Shown here: piece after piece, positions 44,864 through 54,018 of the stretch | Layout of the letters: every line of letters starts with the position of its first letter | How positions within the stretch are numbered: the first letter of the stretch is position 1 | Origin: JAXLQL01 sp046331625 | GTDB lineage: Bacteria; Acidobacteriota; Terriglobia; Bryobacterales; Bryobacteraceae | Direction: 5' to 3' | Length of the DNA stretch: 64,000 nt | NCBI GenBank assembly: GCA_046331625.1 | Contig: JAXLQL010000018.1 | Span: 114,844-178,843 of the forward strand | Made by a program: the position numbers and the translations under genes | Notes under the pieces: model-generated | Seen by the model: only the letters and a program-made list of their open reading frames with translations | Told to the model about the DNA's origin: nothing | The model's database searches: none

Positions 44864-45583
44864 TTACTTCTTGCGGCGGATCAGCGCCAGACCGATCAGG
44901 CCAGCAGCCATGAGGGCGCTGGTGGTCGGCTCGGGAACGATACCGTTGTCGCGGACCGAAATATCGTCGAGCGCGAAGTCGTTGCCGAACTGGACGGTCG
45001 AAGTGTTGCGGATCGACAGCGTGTGCGGGCCGGGGGCAGTGCAGGGGGCGCCAGGGCCGCAATCGGCGAGGAACTGTTGCCAACCGCCGACGCTGCCGTC
45101 GGTGTTCAGCACCAGTACACCGGTGACAGGCGTGGCGTCAACGAAGAACTGCAGCGTAGCCGGAGCTTGGGTGAAGACGTTGCGGGCATAGGCAGTCAGG
45201 GTGTAAGAGTGACCGGCTTCCCATCCGCTCACGCTTTGGGCCCAGGCGTCGTCAGCGGTACGGGTAGAACCGTTCACGATCAGCATGAGAGCGGCCGCAT
45301 CACCGGTGTGATCGGTGAAGTTGAGCCACGCGGGATGACAATCAGACGCGTGCTGCGCGACGGCGTAGGTGTCTTCCGGCACCATGGCATTGCCGGCCGA
45401 GCAGCCGCTCGCGCCGGAACCTTGCGTGCCGATAGCGTGCGCCGCGCCGCTGCCGACGTACTGTTGTCCGTTGATGAATCCAGTGTCGCCCGCTGAGAAG
45501 TTCCCGTTCGTGATGATCGGAACGGCAAAGCTGCTCAGCGGCAGAAGCCCCATGGCGAGGGCTAGGTGTAAAGACTTGGTCAT
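44864..45583 (-). CDS. PEP-CTERM sorting-signal protein
   Basis: 239 residues: signal peptide MTKSLHLALAMGLLPLSSFA, then a beta-rich body with the NGNFSAGDTGF start often seen in exported acidobacterial and proteobacterial PEP-CTERM proteins (a jelly-roll-like domain ending in FALDDISV). The C-terminal sorting signal is complete: VPEPTTSALMAAGLIGLALI followed by RRKK. PEP-CTERM proteins are processed by an exosortase at the inner membrane and released to the surface or biofilm matrix. No exosortase gene is in this window. It ends next to the terminator at 44815-44846. Confidence 0.9.
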   Translation of the reverse strand: MTKSLHLALAMGLLPLSSFAVPIITNGNFSAGDTGFINGQQYVGSGAAHAIGTQGSGASGCSAGNAMVPEDTYAVAQHASDCHPAWLNFTDHTGDAAALMLIVNGSTRTADDAWAQSVSGWEAGHSYTLTAYARNVFTQAPATLQFFVDATPVTGVLVLNTDGSVGGWQQFLADCGPGAPCTAPGPHTLSIRNTSTVQFGNDFALDDISVRDNGIVPEPTTSALMAAGLIGLALIRRKK

Positions 45584-45632
45584 GGTTTAGTCCTCCAGCA
45601 GGCTTCAGCTTATCATCGGTCCACTACGTTCG

Positions 45633-46451
45633 TCAATAGTTTGTTGTACAGCGGCCATCGTTTTTTCCGTTAGGTGTAGTACCAGGTGCTATCCCGTTGC
45701 CGACAAACCAGTTGCATCCGCCACCGTAGGCCCGTGTTTGTGGCTCCTGTCGCCGCAATTTCCCCCCTGTGAGGAGTGCAATTCCCACTACCAAGAGCCC
45801 CCCAATTGAGGGCTCAGGGATACCCGTGAGTGCGGTCACATCGGCGGATGTTCCCGAGAATGAGGCACCTGGATCGATGGTGATTAGCTCCGAGACATTC
45901 ACGAAGTTGGTGGGGCGACCAAACACGATCAATCCGGTCGGATTCACACTGGTCAGTACTAGCTGGTGGAAGTCTGGGCAAGCGGGGCCAAGCGAGCCTC
46001 CAGCACAGATCGCGAAGGTGACCGTCACGCCGGGATCGGCGAGGGCGATCGGTGATCCAGGACTGGGATCGAAGGCGAAAAAGTTGTCGAAGCTGAGGGA
46101 GGCTTCGAAACCATCGAGAATTTCGGGTGGGGGATCGATGGTGTACCCCAATGTATAGACCGTCGCACCGCTCGGTAACACACCCTGGAAATTCCCCTGA
46201 ATCCCAAAACTGACCTTCCCAGCACTCACCCCCGGACTAGGGAAGACGCTACTCGCGGTGAGGGCTCCGGGAACCCCCACGGGTCCGGAAAACGCGAAGT
46301 CCTTCGCCGTAAAGTCCCCCACTGCACAAACTTGCGCCTGTTGCATGGCTGCGAACGTCTCGAGTTGCGAGCAGGGCGTCACGATTGTCGCGGCCGAGGC
46401 GAGTGAAGTAAGCAAGGATACGGCAGGAATCGCAAGGAGGTGTCTCATCAT
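45633..46451 (-). CDS. PEP-CTERM-like protein with a C-terminal extension
   Basis: 272 residues with signal peptide MMRHLLAIPAVSLLTSLASA. The body is beta-rich (YTLGYTIDPPPEILDGFEAS, FHQLVLTSVNPTGLIVFG). A PEP-CTERM-like element is present (IPEPSIGGLLVVGIALLTGG followed by KLRRQ) but is not terminal: about 35 further residues follow (TRAYGGGCNWFVGNG... to GRCTTNY), with two cysteines. The normal signal ends within a few residues of its basic cluster. Either the stop codon was lost or the extension is real. It precedes the other PEP-CTERM gene by 49 nt, same strand. Confidence 0.75.
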   Translation of the reverse strand: MMRHLLAIPAVSLLTSLASAATIVTPCSQLETFAAMQQAQVCAVGDFTAKDFAFSGPVGVPGALTASSVFPSPGVSAGKVSFGIQGNFQGVLPSGATVYTLGYTIDPPPEILDGFEASLSFDNFFAFDPSPGSPIALADPGVTVTFAICAGGSLGPACPDFHQLVLTSVNPTGLIVFGRPTNFVNVSELITIDPGASFSGTSADVTALTGIPEPSIGGLLVVGIALLTGGKLRRQEPQTRAYGGGCNWFVGNGIAPGTTPNGKNDGRCTTNY

Positions 46452-46956
46452 GGAATACCTAGTCTAACTTTCGACTTTAATCCGATCCAGTACTCAATGC
46501 AATATAGTACTAAACCTAGAATAGTCCCTAGGGTATTGGGGGTACCTGAGAGTAGTGGATGTACCAGCCGCCGGCTCCGAGGACCAGCGGCTGGCGCATG
46601 CGTCGCCATAGGGAGGCTCATCTCCTCCGGGTTGGGAGTCGTCCCCGGCGGCAAGAGGTCCCGGCCCAGAGCCTCCTCCAGACCCAAGGCCGGGACGATG
46701 GACCCGGAATGCCTGGGTCCACTCGCGCAAGAAACGGGCGTGGACCGGGGGCAGCGGGCGGGGCTTCTGGATTTCCTCGCCACACCGGTCCATGCCGCTT
46801 TGCTTTGGTGTCGGCCGCCTTCCTCCAGACGGCCCGTTCATAGAAGATCGCGACGGGACCTCCGATGACGGCTCACCTGGCACGAACATTCCTAAAGTTC
46901 TTCCCCAGTTCAGCCGATCATCCGAGATTCGGCGTGGAGCCTGCGGCCCCCACCTA
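46452..46956. other. Intergenic region with no recognised gene
   Basis: About 500 bp between divergent genes. The first ~60 bp are AT-rich compared with the surroundings and may hold the promoter of the PEP-CTERM pair on the minus strand. No coding frame with normal codon use is seen. Confidence 0.45.
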
Positions 46957-46962
46957 TATAAT
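46957..46962 (+). promoter_or_regulatory. Possible -10 element (TATAAT)
   Basis: A consensus TATAAT at 46957-46962 ends 8 bp before the GTG at 46971, which would place transcription start at or next to the start codon. No good -35 hexamer is visible at normal spacing. Confidence 0.35.
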
Positions 46963-46970
46963 CCAGTGAG

Positions 46971-48425
46971 GTGCTCTCTTCTGACCGGATCGCCTCGGGC
47001 GCGCTCGCACTGCTGATCGGGCTCCAACTGCTCTTTTGGATCCCTGCCTACCTCCAGTGGCCCCTGTTTGCGGACCACGATGTATTCTTCACCACTGCCC
47101 AAGCTTGGTCAGAGGGGATGCTCCCCTACCGGGAAATGCGGATGAACAACTTTCCCGGCGCCCTCTACTTGGCCTGGGGAATCGGCAAGGCGGGCGGATG
47201 GGGAAACCCGCCGTTCGCGCGAGCAGCCGAAGCGGCCCTGGTGCTCGCCTACGGCGCGATGGTGGTGGCGTGGTCGAGGCGGCGGTTGGGAGCGTTGTGG
47301 CCTGGTCTCTATGGAGTACTCACGCTTCTCGGGTTCTACCTTTTTCTCGACTACAAGCTGACCGGACAACGCGACACCTTTGCTCCGATGCTGGCGCTCA
47401 CCTCCCTCATGCTGCTGGACGGATGGCGGCAGCGGTGGGCCTTGGTTGCCTCGGGAGTGGCGATGTCGGCGGCGTTATGCTTCCGCCCGCACTGTATCGT
47501 GTTCCTTCCTGGGGTGGCAGCGCTCCTCTTATGGAAAGGAGAAGGGCGGGTTCGTGCGCTCGCACTCTGGAGCTGTGCGTGTGCGGCGGCGACGGCCGCA
47601 TGGCTTTATCCACTGTGGCAGGCAGGCGTCCTCGGCGATTTCGTCCGGTCAGTGCGATCGGTAGCCTACGGCGGGGAATACAGCGCGCGAAGCGGCGAGT
47701 CGACGCTCGCCCACGCGCTCGATCCGCTCAAGAGTGTTCGCGTGCTGGTTTGCCTGGCGGGGTTCGCGGCGGCCCTACGCGACCGTTCCTGGTGGCCGTG
47801 GGCCGTGGTACTCGGCGGAGCCATGGCCTACATTCCGATCAGCCCCGCCCTCAAACCCTATTTGACGCAACCCGTCGGAATCGTGGCGGCGTTGCTGGCC
47901 GTTCCGGGCGCGTGGGCGCTATCGCGCTGGAGGCGGATCGGCCCGGCAGTAGCGGCGCTGCTGTTGGTCATCGCGATGCGAGGCTGGCCCACCTTCGCGC
48001 GGCCGGCTCGCCGAGACGGAGTTCCCACGGGATACGTGTCGAACGTGGGCGGGCTCTCTAGCGTGGTGGTGCAGGACGGCTATCGTTGGCAAGACCTGAG
48101 CGACACGCTCGCCTACATCCGAGTGGATCAACCCGCCAACCGCCGCATAGCGAACCTGCTTTCGGGGGCCCCGGCGATTTGCGCATCCACCGGAAGGCTC
48201 AGCGCGTTTCCCTTCGAATCGGTGGCTTGGGTCAAGGTGGTGCGGCCTTCCGATACCGGGCTGGTGCGGGAAACGCTCGAAAAACGGGGCGATTGGTTGG
48301 TGGTGCTCTCCTCGCGCGAACACGAGTTGCGCTGGATGCGGGATTCGGACGAAGCTCTGCGGCGGAACTATCGCCCCGAGGCGCGCTTCGGAGAGATCGA
48401 GGTTTGGAAGTCAGTTGTCAAATAG
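46971..48425 (+). CDS. Polytopic membrane protein, GT-C glycosyltransferase-like
   Basis: 484 residues from a GTG at 46971. About ten hydrophobic segments run from IASGALALLIGLQLLFWI to PAVAALLLVIAMRGW, followed by a ~130-residue soluble C-terminal domain. The first large loop carries Asp residues (FADHDVFFTTAQAW, then GMLPYREMRMNNFPGALYL), the place and pattern of the catalytic DxD/ExD region in PMT/ArnT-type GT-C enzymes that use lipid-linked sugars. The overall fold is consistent, but I cannot name a substrate. It converges with the FkbM-type gene, overlapping it by 15 nt, and both could belong to surface-sugar metabolism. Confidence 0.65.
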   Translation: MLSSDRIASGALALLIGLQLLFWIPAYLQWPLFADHDVFFTTAQAWSEGMLPYREMRMNNFPGALYLAWGIGKAGGWGNPPFARAAEAALVLAYGAMVVAWSRRRLGALWPGLYGVLTLLGFYLFLDYKLTGQRDTFAPMLALTSLMLLDGWRQRWALVASGVAMSAALCFRPHCIVFLPGVAALLLWKGEGRVRALALWSCACAAATAAWLYPLWQAGVLGDFVRSVRSVAYGGEYSARSGESTLAHALDPLKSVRVLVCLAGFAAALRDRSWWPWAVVLGGAMAYIPISPALKPYLTQPVGIVAALLAVPGAWALSRWRRIGPAVAALLLVIAMRGWPTFARPARRDGVPTGYVSNVGGLSSVVVQDGYRWQDLSDTLAYIRVDQPANRRIANLLSGAPAICASTGRLSAFPFESVAWVKVVRPSDTGLVRETLEKRGDWLVVLSSREHELRWMRDSDEALRRNYRPEARFGEIEVWKSVVK

Positions 48426-49325
48426 TATGAACTCGGGCGAAGCGCGTTTGCGAAGCGGTTGATAGATGCACTTGCCGTAAGACCGGCGAGGATACACTCG
48501 AATGGAATCGATCAGCGCTGGAATGGAGGTCAGATCCTCGGGCTTGTGCTCGGTGATGACGGCCAGCCGCGGGTGGAAACGGCGAATCGTCCCGGCTGCG
48601 CCTTCGAGTATGTCGATCTCGGCTCCTTCGGTGTCGATTTTGACGAGATCGATCCGTTCGAGGCCGAGGCGCGTCACGATGTCGTCGAGCCTGGCGGCTT
48701 GCACGGTGACCTTGCGCCCGCCGTGGCCCGGCTGAATCGTGTCTCCCATGCCGCCGCGAGCAAAGAACTCGAGTTCGCCCGAACTGCTCCAAGCGGCCTT
48801 CTCCACAACAGTCGCTGTCCCACTCCGGATCGGCGCCGCAAGGTTCCGCCGCAGAGACTCGGCGGTGTCGGGAGAAGGTTCCACCGAGACGACACGCGAG
48901 GCGCCCGCCGCCAAGGCTCGCAACGCGAACGTGCCCACGTGCCCCCCGACATCTAGCACGACATCGCCTTTTCGGATAGTGCCCGAGTAGGCGTTCTCCT
49001 GATTCTCGACGATCGTGTTGGCGATGTCGTCGTCAGAAGCCTTGGTGTCGGGAAACCAGAGCGTGCCGAGGGGTGTTTCCACCAGACGCTGTCCGGATTC
49101 GCGGGCCAAGTTGCGGGTTTGGCCCGAGGCGGCGCGAAGGCGCTCGGGAAGTTCACGTTCTTCGCGGTAGGCAGCGCAGGTGTCGGGTACGCCGCAGTCG
49201 GAGTGGCCGAGCGCCAAAGCACCGATGGCTTGGTAGGGGCAGCGCGAAACCGTGAGAGCCCCGGTAGCAAGCAGCGCGAAGATCGGAACAGGAATCAAGA
49301 GCCGGGATACGTTGTTTGTGAGCAA
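48411..49325 (-). CDS. FkbM-family SAM-dependent methyltransferase
   Basis: 304 residues from a TTG at 49325 with GAGGA 8 nt upstream. The N-terminus has a hydrophobic segment (LLIPVPIFALLATGALT), so the enzyme is probably membrane-anchored. The methyltransferase core has motif I VVLDVGGHVGTFALRAL (122-138), VSVEPSPDTAESLRRNL (147-163) and the FkbM-specific VKIDTEGAEIDILEGA, followed by RLAVITEHKPED. FkbM-type enzymes O-methylate sugars and secondary metabolites. The anchored form and neighbours suggest an envelope glycan substrate. Overlaps the convergent membrane protein by 15 nt. Confidence 0.88.
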   Translation of the reverse strand: MLTNNVSRLLIPVPIFALLATGALTVSRCPYQAIGALALGHSDCGVPDTCAAYREERELPERLRAASGQTRNLARESGQRLVETPLGTLWFPDTKASDDDIANTIVENQENAYSGTIRKGDVVLDVGGHVGTFALRALAAGASRVVSVEPSPDTAESLRRNLAAPIRSGTATVVEKAAWSSSGELEFFARGGMGDTIQPGHGGRKVTVQAARLDDIVTRLGLERIDLVKIDTEGAEIDILEGAAGTIRRFHPRLAVITEHKPEDLTSIPALIDSIRVYPRRSYGKCIYQPLRKRASPEFILFDN

Positions 49326-49627
49326 TCAGACATCCTCGATAGTGCCAAATGGTCAATCGGCTTGTGGACGCTGATTGGGCTCGCCGCCCGGGCGCTCGGA
49401 ACCGCGGCGCTTGGTGAGGTCGAACTCATCGAGGATAGCAAGGCAGCGCGGAAGAAATAAAGGGCGCGAATACCGGGTTGGGCGTTGAAACGAGCTCCTG
49501 GAAAGCTCGCTTCACCCGGCATCCGCGCCAGAGTGTGTGTTCTGAAGGGCCCCTCCTCCGAAGTTGCCCTTCGTATTGGTACGCGATGCGGCTCCGGGAA
49601 AGAGCTCAGGAAAGCAAAAAAAACTTC
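49326..49627. other. Intergenic region with no recognised feature
   Basis: About 300 bp between the start of the methyltransferase gene and the end of the dehydratase gene. No coding frame, RNA gene or terminator is apparent. Confidence 0.45.
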
Positions 49628-51022
49628 TCAGGCCCAGAATCGAGCGTATGGCGGCGCTCCGGGTTGGGCGGCGGCGATGCGGTCGGCTTCTACGGAATCG
49701 GCGCAATCGGGACCATCCGGGTAGCGATACCGCGCCACGAAGTCGTCTTCCATCTCGAGCCCCCACCCGGGCGCCGTGGGCAAGATCCAGTGCCCATCCC
49801 GGACCACCAGTGGATTCCGGGACACGCCCGTCTGGAGGAACTCGAGGTACTCGAGCCAGCGGCCCTCGCTCCCGAACCACGCCTGGTCAAACACCGCCAT
49901 CGGACCGACCAGGTGCCCCAGCCCGATCCCGCCCGAATGCGGGCACACGGGTACGCCGTATTTCGCTGCGATGGCGACGATCGCGAACAGCTCGTTGACG
50001 CCACCCACGCGCGCGCCGTCGATCTGGCAATGCGTGAGTCCGCCGCCGGCGAGCAGTTGCTTGAACGTCACCACATCGGGCGCCTGCTCTCCTCCCGCCA
50101 CGCCGATCCCCGCCGGCGCGAGCGCCTTGCGCAGCTCGATGTATCCAAGCACATCGTTGTAGGCGATCGCCTCTTCGATGAACATCGGGCGATAGGCGGC
50201 GAGTTCCAGCATGTAGTCTGCCGCATTGCGCCAGTCGCCGAGGTTCTGGTTCGCGTCCGTGAGCAACTGCGCATCGGGACCGGTAGCCTCGCGGATCGTA
50301 TCGAGAATCGCGCGATCTTCGGCGAGCGCGCGAGCCCGATTGTACTGCTGCCCGCGCCCGACCTTGGCTTTGAACGCGCGCGTACCCTGCCGGTAGAGTC
50401 CGCTGCAGAGGTCGCGCACCTCGCTGAGCGGGCGGCCGGACCATCCAGCGGTGCTGTAGATGCGGACGCCCTGGCGCCCGAGCCGATCGAGATTCGCGGC
50501 GCGGCCCGCCTCGCGCGAGCGCAGCATTTCGAGCAGTTCGTCTTCGGTGAGCACATCGCGCAGGTGATGGAAGTCGATGCATTGGACAATGCGCTCCGGC
50601 GAGAGACTGGTGAGCAGGCGCCACATCGGCACGCCTTCGCTCTTCGCCCAAAGATCCCACAGCGCGTTGACCACGCCGCCCACAGCCATGCGATACGTTC
50701 CGAGCGCGAGCCAGCGAAGCTGATGATGCTCGGCGAGCGCTTGCGCGAACAATCCGGGCTCGGCGATGAACTCGGCGAGGCTCCGGCCCACCACGAAGCG
50801 GCGAAGCGCTTCCACGGCGGCGGCCTGGATCTCGGTGCCCGCGCCGATGGTGAAGATGAGCGAGCGGCCTTCGAGTCCCGAGTCCGTGCGCAGGATCGGA
50901 ACCGCGCACGAGTAGTTGGGCGCGAGGTGGCGGGGATCGGATCCGGCGAGGCCGAGCCGCACGGTGGGATAGCGGATGTCGAGAACATCGAGGGAAACGA
51001 TCTTGGGGTTGTGGTCGGACAT
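49628..51022 (-). CDS. L-fuconate dehydratase-like enolase-superfamily enzyme
   Basis: 464 residues from the ATG at 51022. The capping domain ends in MAVGGVVNALWDLWAKSEG. The barrel holds the KxK motif FKAKVG (Lys218, Lys220), metal ligands Asp256 (LLTDANQN), Glu283/284 (FIEEAI) and Glu312 (GGEQAPD), and His362 in VCPHSGGIGL. These match the layout of L-fuconate dehydratase (Lys220 and His351 in the Xanthomonas enzyme), which converts L-fuconate to 2-keto-3-deoxy-L-fuconate in the cytoplasm. IDFHHLRDVLTEDEL and YSTAGWSGRP also fit that subgroup. Divergent from the haem flavoprotein gene by about 100 bp. Confidence 0.9.
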   Translation of the reverse strand: MSDHNPKIVSLDVLDIRYPTVRLGLAGSDPRHLAPNYSCAVPILRTDSGLEGRSLIFTIGAGTEIQAAAVEALRRFVVGRSLAEFIAEPGLFAQALAEHHQLRWLALGTYRMAVGGVVNALWDLWAKSEGVPMWRLLTSLSPERIVQCIDFHHLRDVLTEDELLEMLRSREAGRAANLDRLGRQGVRIYSTAGWSGRPLSEVRDLCSGLYRQGTRAFKAKVGRGQQYNRARALAEDRAILDTIREATGPDAQLLTDANQNLGDWRNAADYMLELAAYRPMFIEEAIAYNDVLGYIELRKALAPAGIGVAGGEQAPDVVTFKQLLAGGGLTHCQIDGARVGGVNELFAIVAIAAKYGVPVCPHSGGIGLGHLVGPMAVFDQAWFGSEGRWLEYLEFLQTGVSRNPLVVRDGHWILPTAPGWGLEMEDDFVARYRYPDGPDCADSVEADRIAAAQPGAPPYARFWA

Positions 51023-51124
51023 GGACCCACCATGATACGCTGCACTAAACCGCCGCGTGTCTGGCGGGGATTCTGTACCATGTCGACCAGTTACAAGGGC
51101 GCTCCCGTCGCCGTCATACCAACA

Positions 51125-52918
51125 ATGCTTCGTCTCGCATTGTCGTTTTCCATGGCCTGCCTCGCCGCGGCCGCACAAGAGCCGGACCTCATCGTAGTGG
51201 GCGGAGGAATCGCCGGGTTGTCGGCGGCGCTCGAAGGCGCTCGCGCCGGGCTGAAGGTGACCGTGGTGGAACAGAACTCGGTGCCGGGCGGCCACGCCGT
51301 GATCTCGTCGGGCGGGCTCTCGCTGATCGGCACGCCGCTGCAGGCGCGCATGAAGATCGTGGACACGCCGGAGATCGCCGAGCGCGATTTTCTCACCTGG
51401 GGCGAAGACGCCAACGCCGAGTTCGTGCGCTACTACGTGCGGAACTCGGTGACGGAGATTCATGACTGGATGACCGCGCTCGGCACGGAGTTTCTGTTCG
51501 CGTCGAAGAATGGCGCGGGCAACAGCGTGGCGCGCTTCCATTCTCCGCGAGGGCAGGGGCTGGGCTTGGTGATTCCGGTGTATCGCGAGATCCTGCGGCA
51601 AGGCGGCGTGACGTTCCTGCTCAACACGCGTGTGACGGACCTGAAGATGTCGGACGGGCGCGTGAACGGTGTCGTGATCGAGAACCTGCGTACGGGAACG
51701 AAGAGCGAGCTGAAAGGGAAAACGGTGCTGCTGAGTACCGGTGGCTTCGCGGCGAACCTGAACCTGGTGCTGAACTCGTGGCCGCGCGAGATGCGGCGTC
51801 CGGAGCGTGTGCTGGTGGGCGGCGGATTCTTCGCCTCCGGTGGCGGCATGGATTTGGCCAAGCAAGTGGGCGGCGTTTCCGGCAACCTCGATCATCAATG
51901 GAACTACGGCAGCGGACTGCCCGATCCGTTCGATCCGAAGGGCGAGCGCGGATTCTTCGCGATGTCATTCGGGGCGATCTGGGTGAACGCGCAAGGCAAG
52001 CGCTTCGTGCTCGAACAACACGAGCCCAAGGTGACCATCCCGATCATCGCGGCGCAACAGCCGGCGCGCTACTGGGCGATCTTCGACGCCGAGGGCCGCA
52101 AGGGATTCCGCGTGGTGCATGCGGGCTACACGCAAGATCGCGTGGAAGAGCTGTTCGGCGTGCCGAACTTCATCCACAGCGCGGACTCGATCGCGCAACT
52201 GGCGGCTCGCGCGGGATTGCCGGCCGACGCGCTCCAGGCGAGCGTGGATCGCTACAACGGCATGGTGGAAGCGGGCGAGGACAGCGACTTCGGGCGGTTC
52301 CGCAAAGATGCACCGCGCCCTGCAGGAGGCTTCGTGATGCCACCGCCGCGCAAGATCGCACAGCCGCCTTTCTATGCGGCGCCGATGTATATCTTGATCC
52401 GGAAGAGCATGGGCGGGATCCAGGTGGACCTGCAATCGCGCGTGTTGAATGGCGATGGAAAGCCGATTCCGGGCCTGCTCGCCGCGGGAGAGGCGACCGG
52501 GTTCGGCGGACTGAACGGCAAGCATGGAATGGAAGGGACGTTCCTGGGACCGTCGATCCTGATGGGGCGGCTCGCGGCGAAGACGGTGGCGGCGGAGTTG
52601 CAGCCGGTGGCGGCTCCCGCGCCCACGAGGGAACTGCGGCTCGCGCCGCCGGTGGTGAAGGCGAAGCTCGCGTCGACTTGTCGCGGGTGCCATGATATGC
52701 CGAAGTTGGTGGACGCGAAGCGTCCGGGGCGATGGCACTTCGAGAGGGCGCACGAGTTGGTGTTGAAGCGGCAGTGGAACTGCACGGGGTGTCACGCCGA
52801 TGTCGCGCCGTTCAAGGCGGCGACGCATAAGATTGATCGCGAGTTGCAGTCGACCACTTGCCAGCACTGCCATATCAGTGCGCCATTTACGGGTCGGCGA
52901 GTGGCGGCGTCGGAGTAG
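51125..52918 (+). CDS. Exported FAD flavoprotein with three C-terminal haem c motifs
   Basis: 597 residues from the ATG at 51125, which opens a signal peptide (MLRLALSFSMACLAAAAQ); an ATG at 51080 adds 15 residues. The FAD domain starts with DLIVVGGGIAGLSAALEG (21-38) and has SVPGGHAVISSGG, AAGEATGFGGLNGKHG and TFLGPSILMGRLAAK. This is the FAD_binding_2 family of fumarate reductase/flavocytochrome c. The fumarate-reductase Arg of GANRLGG is not seen, so the substrate may differ. After a short linker come CRGCH (519), CTGCH (553) and CQHCH (579). The haem module is C-terminal, opposite to Shewanella Fcc3. Probable periplasmic dehydrogenase or reductase. Confidence 0.82.
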   Translation: MLRLALSFSMACLAAAAQEPDLIVVGGGIAGLSAALEGARAGLKVTVVEQNSVPGGHAVISSGGLSLIGTPLQARMKIVDTPEIAERDFLTWGEDANAEFVRYYVRNSVTEIHDWMTALGTEFLFASKNGAGNSVARFHSPRGQGLGLVIPVYREILRQGGVTFLLNTRVTDLKMSDGRVNGVVIENLRTGTKSELKGKTVLLSTGGFAANLNLVLNSWPREMRRPERVLVGGGFFASGGGMDLAKQVGGVSGNLDHQWNYGSGLPDPFDPKGERGFFAMSFGAIWVNAQGKRFVLEQHEPKVTIPIIAAQQPARYWAIFDAEGRKGFRVVHAGYTQDRVEELFGVPNFIHSADSIAQLAARAGLPADALQASVDRYNGMVEAGEDSDFGRFRKDAPRPAGGFVMPPPRKIAQPPFYAAPMYILIRKSMGGIQVDLQSRVLNGDGKPIPGLLAAGEATGFGGLNGKHGMEGTFLGPSILMGRLAAKTVAAELQPVAAPAPTRELRLAPPVVKAKLASTCRGCHDMPKLVDAKRPGRWHFERAHELVLKRQWNCTGCHADVAPFKAATHKIDRELQSTTCQHCHISAPFTGRRVAASE

Positions 52919-52944
52919 CGGTATCAAGTGCGACCACTGGGGAC

Positions 52945-54018
52945 TTACTTCACCCAGAGGACGGTTTGCTGCGCCGCGTTGTCGTTCTCACCGATCTTCA
53001 GCACAACCGGCTGAGCGCCCGAGTCGATTCCGGTGGGCACGAAGGCGATGATTTGTTGCATGCCCCACAACCGGTACGGCGCCGAGCCCGCGTAATAGAT
53101 CCGGGCCGGTTGACCGCCGATCGAGAGTACGAGCGGCTTCGCCGTGAATGACGTTGGACCCGCGCTGACTTCGTTGTCCAGCACAGGCGGATTCCACGCG
53201 CCGGCGCCGGTTGCGTACAGGATGACAAAGGATCCCTTTTCTACCGGGTTCTCCGCCGTATTCGGCGAGTAGCCGAGGTCTTGGATATTGAAGATCGCGG
53301 GCGACGTGTCGCCCAGGCGTATCGAGAAGGGCGCGGACGATTGGGTCCACCGCTTCACCACTACGTCCACCGGTCCTGGAACTTTGACGCCGTACGGAAT
53401 CATCGTATCGATACGATCGGGAGTCGCTGTGAGAATAGGCGCCTCGATCCCGCCGAAGCTGACTGAGGTTCCCGCGATCACTGTCGGGTACCGGCCGATT
53501 TCGTCGTAGGATGCCTGAACTCCGGGCGGTGCGAGACTGACTCCCCGGATCGATACCAGTTCCCCGGGAGATCCGGCGGTGGCACCGGATGCGCTGCTCA
53601 CCACCGACCGGACTTGCGGAGCCGGAGGAGGCTGAAGCGTCAACACTACAGTTCGTTCGGCGCCACTCGGCTGGGACTGGCCAACACTCCGGAAAACCAC
53701 CTGGACGCCATAAGGACCGGGTGGCAACTGCTGGATCACATTCGGATTCAGTGCGATCCGTACCGTTGCGGGCGCGACTTGGCGTGACCGGGACACCAGC
53801 ATGAAGTTGGCAGCACGATTGTTGATGGATTCGAAGTGGTCGAACTCGAACGGGACCTCACTCCCGCCTTGGACGCAAATATCGATACCGAAAACCTGGC
53901 TGGGGGCTTCGTGCGAAACCGACAGGTTGAGCGGAACGGTAGTGCATGGCCGCAGGGACCCTTGGCCAAGCGCGGAGTGCAAGCAGAGGAACAGCGCGGC
54001 GGTAAGGACCCTACTCAA
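52945..54018 (-). CDS. Secreted protein with Solibacter-type C-terminal domain (TIGR03437-like), copy 1
   Basis: The TTG at 54018 is chosen: GGAGG lies at 54035-54031, and it overlaps the upstream gene's stop by 8 nt; an in-frame ATG at 54045 is the alternative. About 357 residues with signal LSRVLTAALFLCLHSALG. The C-terminal ~230 residues show the TIGR03437 pattern: GELVSIRGVSLAP, YDEIGRYPTVIAGTSVSFGG, PILTATPDRIDTMIPYG, GSFVILYATGAGAWNPP, LSIGGQPARIYYAGSAPY and the terminal KIGENDNAAQQTVLWVK. Originally described in Solibacter; probably an exported beta-sandwich adhesion or binding module. Function unknown. Confidence 0.82.
   Translation of the reverse strand: MSRVLTAALFLCLHSALGQGSLRPCTTVPLNLSVSHEAPSQVFGIDICVQGGSEVPFEFDHFESINNRAANFMLVSRSRQVAPATVRIALNPNVIQQLPPGPYGVQVVFRSVGQSQPSGAERTVVLTLQPPPAPQVRSVVSSASGATAGSPGELVSIRGVSLAPPGVQASYDEIGRYPTVIAGTSVSFGGIEAPILTATPDRIDTMIPYGVKVPGPVDVVVKRWTQSSAPFSIRLGDTSPAIFNIQDLGYSPNTAENPVEKGSFVILYATGAGAWNPPVLDNEVSAGPTSFTAKPLVLSIGGQPARIYYAGSAPYRLWGMQQIIAFVPTGIDSGAQPVVLKIGENDNAAQQTVLWVK

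Noticed and set aside
49478..51124. N-terminal extension of the haem flavoprotein frame
   Set aside because: This part is antisense to the fuconate-dehydratase-like gene; the signal peptide at 51125 marks the real start.
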